Positions 39,691 to 42,399 of a DNA stretch of 42,399 nt are shown piece after piece. The translations under genes were made by a program, and so were the position numbers. A model generated the notes under the pieces. It made no database searches, was not told the DNA's origin, and saw only the letters and a program-made list of their open reading frames with translations. The DNA is from Asterionellopsis glacialis (taxonomy: Eukaryota; Bacillariophyta; Plagiogrammaphyceae; Rhaphoneidales; Asterionellopsidaceae): positions 1 through 42,399 of the forward strand of contig WKLE02000574.1 of assembly GCA_014885115.2 (NCBI GenBank), read 5' to 3'. The first letter of the stretch is position 1; every line of letters starts with the position of its first letter.

Positions 39691-40640
39691 GTCGTTCTTT
39701 GGCTAATGCTTTTTGTCGCCACTGTTGGCGCCTCGGCTGCCGAAGAATGCCAAGAATTAGAAGACTTTCTTCCTAATCGAGGCTAAAAATCCATTTCCTC
39801 TCAATTGCAGTGGAACTAGTGTTACTTGTGAAATTGAATATCCGGGAGGATGTCAAACACTAAGTTGTAAAGATGGGTATCGATGTCCCGAAGGAGTCGG
39901 TCCCGATTCTCATTTGGCTTGTTTTCTGAGCAAACAGATTGAACACTACTAACAAAATATTGATAGCGGAAATTACATGCTTCAGCGACGAAATCGCACC
40001 CTGGAATACCAAGGTATTCAAAGCATGGATGGAATCCGTAGTCAGATATATTCAGACGAAAATCAAGAACTTTAGTCTTGTCAGACGAGCCTATTGAAGG
40101 TGGGCGAGGCATTCCCATGCAACACTTGTTAGATTTGTGATGATGATACACTTCGTTATAACTGCACCAATGTGTTACCCGAGGTGGAAGCTGCCACCTG
40201 TGATTCCACGCGCAAAAGACGTTAACAAATTACCTAGTATTGGATATTCCCACCTGTCAATCATTTGAATCTACCCGTTCGAATAGGTGCATCTTGGGAG
40301 TCGAACAATGCTCCATTTCATGTACCTGTGACAACCGACGCAGCCAATTGCACATACGCATGGAATGACTTGTGCGATGAGACCCTATTGAAATGTGGCA
40401 AGAATGTTCGATGCACAAATGAAACGGCTGTTTCAGGGGAAACTTGTCGTGACTTTACAATGGTGCATCGATTCCACTACCGTGACGACTATCCAAAAGA
40501 TTATCACTACCATTTGTATGTCAAAGAACAGACGACCACGATGACAAAGGGTATCGTGTGAAGCCTTATGGGTGGTTCCAAGTATGGGATTTGGATGTAC
40601 CACTTTCCGACAAAATTCGACGAATGAAATGAGCAAAATT
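39691..40640 (+). pseudogene. Decayed secreted cysteine-rich protein gene
   Basis: The segment from about 39685 reads VVLWLMLFVATVGASAAEEC, a signal peptide end, with an ATG at 39706, but stops at 39784. In another frame 39788-39954 reads SVTCEIEYPGGCQTLSCKDG then CPEGVGPDSHLACF, a Cys-rich segment preceded by a good acceptor-like TTTCCTCTCAATTGCAG. Stops and frame changes follow (about 40060-40230). From 40268 a last frame of about 97 residues carries TTDAANCTYAWNDLCDETLL, CGKNVRCTNETAVSGETCRD and HRFHYRDDYPKDYHYHLYV. All parts are on one strand and in order, so this is one gene with several frame breaks, or a multi-exon gene I cannot splice. A secreted protein is indicated; the family is not recognised. 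Confidence 0.5.
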
Positions 40641-41194
40641 TACGACGAGCAAGCATTTCTTTTACTGTCTAATTTCGGGAGAAAAAACAAATGCGTTCAA
40701 CACAGATTTAAGAGTAAAATTTCGGTGTTGGATGAATGATAGAATACACTGTCTATCTCTTTCTTTTCGAAGTTCCAACTACCTGGTGCAATATGGTGGT
40801 AACGATTGATGACTCATCAACTTGTAATTAAATCAGGCAATGAGACAACAAAGACGAAGTAAAGAATGAGGATGAGTGACTTGACCCTGCTGCCTAGGGA
40901 AGAGTATGATACTGTAGTCTGTGGATAAAATTGTCGAAAATAGATAGTAGATACACTACGGTATTTAAAAAGATTTAGAGAGGAAAATAGAACATCTCAA
41001 CTGTAAATAAAATAATTCCAAGCTATAACTATACAGTAACAGTGTGACTTTCGGAATATAGATAATGCAGAGCAGCGTATAAGAAAAATGAATCACAATG
41101 AAGAGTAAAATAGCGCAATCCCACCACCCTTGCCCTCTCTTTCCATGTATCGCTTGCTTGCAACAGTAATAGGCTATCTAGTTGGACAACACAT
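40641..41194. other. Intergenic, nothing recognised
   Basis: AT-rich DNA between the decayed secreted-protein gene and the 3' end of the coiled-coil gene. No repeats or RNA genes found. Confidence 0.45.
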
Positions 41195-42103
41195 TTATGA
41201 TTCTACCATTTCCATTTCTTCTTGTAATTTTCGATTTGTTTCCTTACTATCTTGAATAGCATCACGCAAAGATGTTCTCTAAACATTATAAAGATATGAA
41301 CGAATTGCAATAAAAAAAGGAAATGAGAATCTAATCATGATATATATTCATCATCGTAATGAGTGAAATCGATAAACATTACGCACAAAAATGAACATAA
41401 ACAAAAACTACTCTGTACCGACCTTGGCAATCAATGCTTTGATTTCGTTGGCAATATTTGTAGCTTCGTCATCATTCTTTATTTGTTCCTCTTGTAATAA
41501 CTTAATTTGTGTTTGATAATGTTGTATATCACGTTCACTATCTGATATTTCCTGTTGTATTTGTTGTATTTGTTCTTTAATTTTATTCACATATTCTTCT
41601 CGTTGAAGTTTTTGATTTTGAAAATGTTGAATTTTACATTCGACATGTGTTTGAAATAATTTACGTTTTACCATATGGGGAACCATGATGGTTTCCATAG
41701 TGTTTGTTTGAAAGGATTCTTGCTCTTTTTGGGTACATTGTATCTTTTCTTGGGTTTGACATTCTGTACGGTGAATCTCTTCTTGTAAATTATTATATTC
41801 ATCACGTACGTTCATTAATTCTAATTCTATACCATGTCGTTGACGTTCGGTTTGTAATAATTCACGACGCACTGCCATTGTTTTTTTGGTTTCTTCTTGT
41901 AACAATACCTTGAGATTCTGTAATTCATCTTTTGCATGTTGTAATGTTTGACGTTCCATAACTAATTGTTGGGCTCGTTCATGTATTTTAGTAGCTACAA
42001 TTCCTAAATCATTAGGAAGTGATGATGATGATAGCTCTTGTTCTTGTTGTTCTACGGACAATGATGTTTGCATGGTAGTGCCGTTATTGGTGTTGGTTGT
42101 CAT
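41195..42103 (-). CDS. Coiled-coil protein (2 exons)
   Basis: Exon 1 runs from ATG 42103 (MTTNTNNGTTMQTSLS, purine at -3) to 41423. An ATG at 42163 in the same frame would add 20 residues but has a poorer context. A 144-bp intron (GTCGGT...TTTAG) leads in phase 0 to exon 2 (41278-41195), which adds RTSLRDAIQDSKETNRKLQE and ends EMEMVES, continuing the same heptad pattern. The product is about 254 residues, almost entirely charged helix rich in Gln, Glu and Lys (ELQNLKVLLQEETKKTMAV, KIKEQIQQIQQEISDSERDI). It is probably a structural or adaptor coiled coil such as a kinetochore, centrosome or tether subunit, but no family motif is visible. The donor site is not consensus, so the exon join is moderately certain. 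Confidence 0.65.
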
Positions 42104-42399
42104 GTCATTGGTGTCAAAAAGGATGAATGAGATGTTGTGATTGACATGACTAATGGAAAACATGAATAATTGCTGATTGTTCTATTATTTATTTACAGAA
42201 CTGCCGGTTGCTCCTCCTTGTCTCTGTCGAAAACTAAAATGTGGAAACATAGGGAATGCTGTGTAGAAGAGGTTCATCGGCTGCAACAGTCTTTCGTGTA
42301 GACACAAATATTAAAATGTATTAAGGTGTCCGGGCAAATTTGCGACAACTCAAATGCGCGCCCACTTGTTCCCCGATTTCTAAATCGAAAATTGGGTGG

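Noticed and set aside
1..42399. CRISPR arrays, rRNA genes, phage or bacterial operons
   Set aside because: No regularly spaced identical repeats with unique spacers, no rRNA-like conserved sequence, and the gene structure (introns, targeting peptides) is eukaryotic.

Overview
The window looks like nuclear DNA of a diatom (or a close photosynthetic stramenopile). The strongest evidence is a fucoxanthin-chlorophyll a/c-type light-harvesting protein at about 27.1-27.8 kb. It carries the ASAF-AP cleavage motif typical of the bipartite plastid presequences of these algae. Short GT-AG introns (about 80-270 bp), AT-rich DNA, mucin-like Ser/Thr/Pro surface proteins and decayed transposons agree with this. 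I cannot name the species.

Layout. 1-3.1 kb: a partial gene at the left edge, a probably decayed gene, a two-exon gene for a small membrane protein with a knottin-like six-cysteine tail, and a tandem-repeat block. 3.2-7.4 kb: a transposon graveyard. It holds a Harbinger/DDE_4-type transposase pseudogene interrupted by an inverted-repeat element with a 6-bp target duplication, and a second related element further right. About 7 kb apart, a diverged direct repeat flanks this region. 8.3-9.1 kb: a type I membrane protein with a mucin-like duplication. 10.0-13.1 kb: a large COG3899/AAA_16-type ATPase with a helical tail. 14.1-16.6 kb: a decayed Ty3/gypsy-like gag-protease fragment followed by unidentified broken reading frames. 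16.9-20.6 kb: a membrane-anchored cyclophilin (3 exons) and a HAD phosphatase of the phosphoglycolate/4-nitrophenyl phosphatase type with an organelle-like presequence. 21.6-23.9 kb: a four-exon secreted alpha/beta hydrolase with a repeat-rich, GPI-like tail. 24.4-28 kb: a SOUL heme-binding protein, a COPI-associated/TVP15-like membrane protein (2 exons), and the light-harvesting gene. 28.1-34 kb: a 1334-residue acidic protein of unknown function, divergent from a D-isomer-specific 2-hydroxyacid dehydrogenase with a tiny upstream ORF. 35-42.4 kb: an EF-hand mitochondrial-type membrane protein, a small uncertain ORF, a bioA (biotin synthesis) gene lacking its N-terminal third or quarter, a glycine-rich small protein, a decayed secreted Cys-rich gene, and a coiled-coil protein.

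The genes are ordinary, dispersed eukaryotic genes with no operon logic. Many are in convergent or divergent pairs, and the intergenic DNA carries islands of short palindromic words built on GGTACC and AGGACCT. No convincing new multi-gene system is visible. The most unusual material is the nested inverted-repeat element family, the truncated bioA, and the cystine-knot-like membrane protein. Splice sites were assigned by eye, by joining frames that continue family homology.
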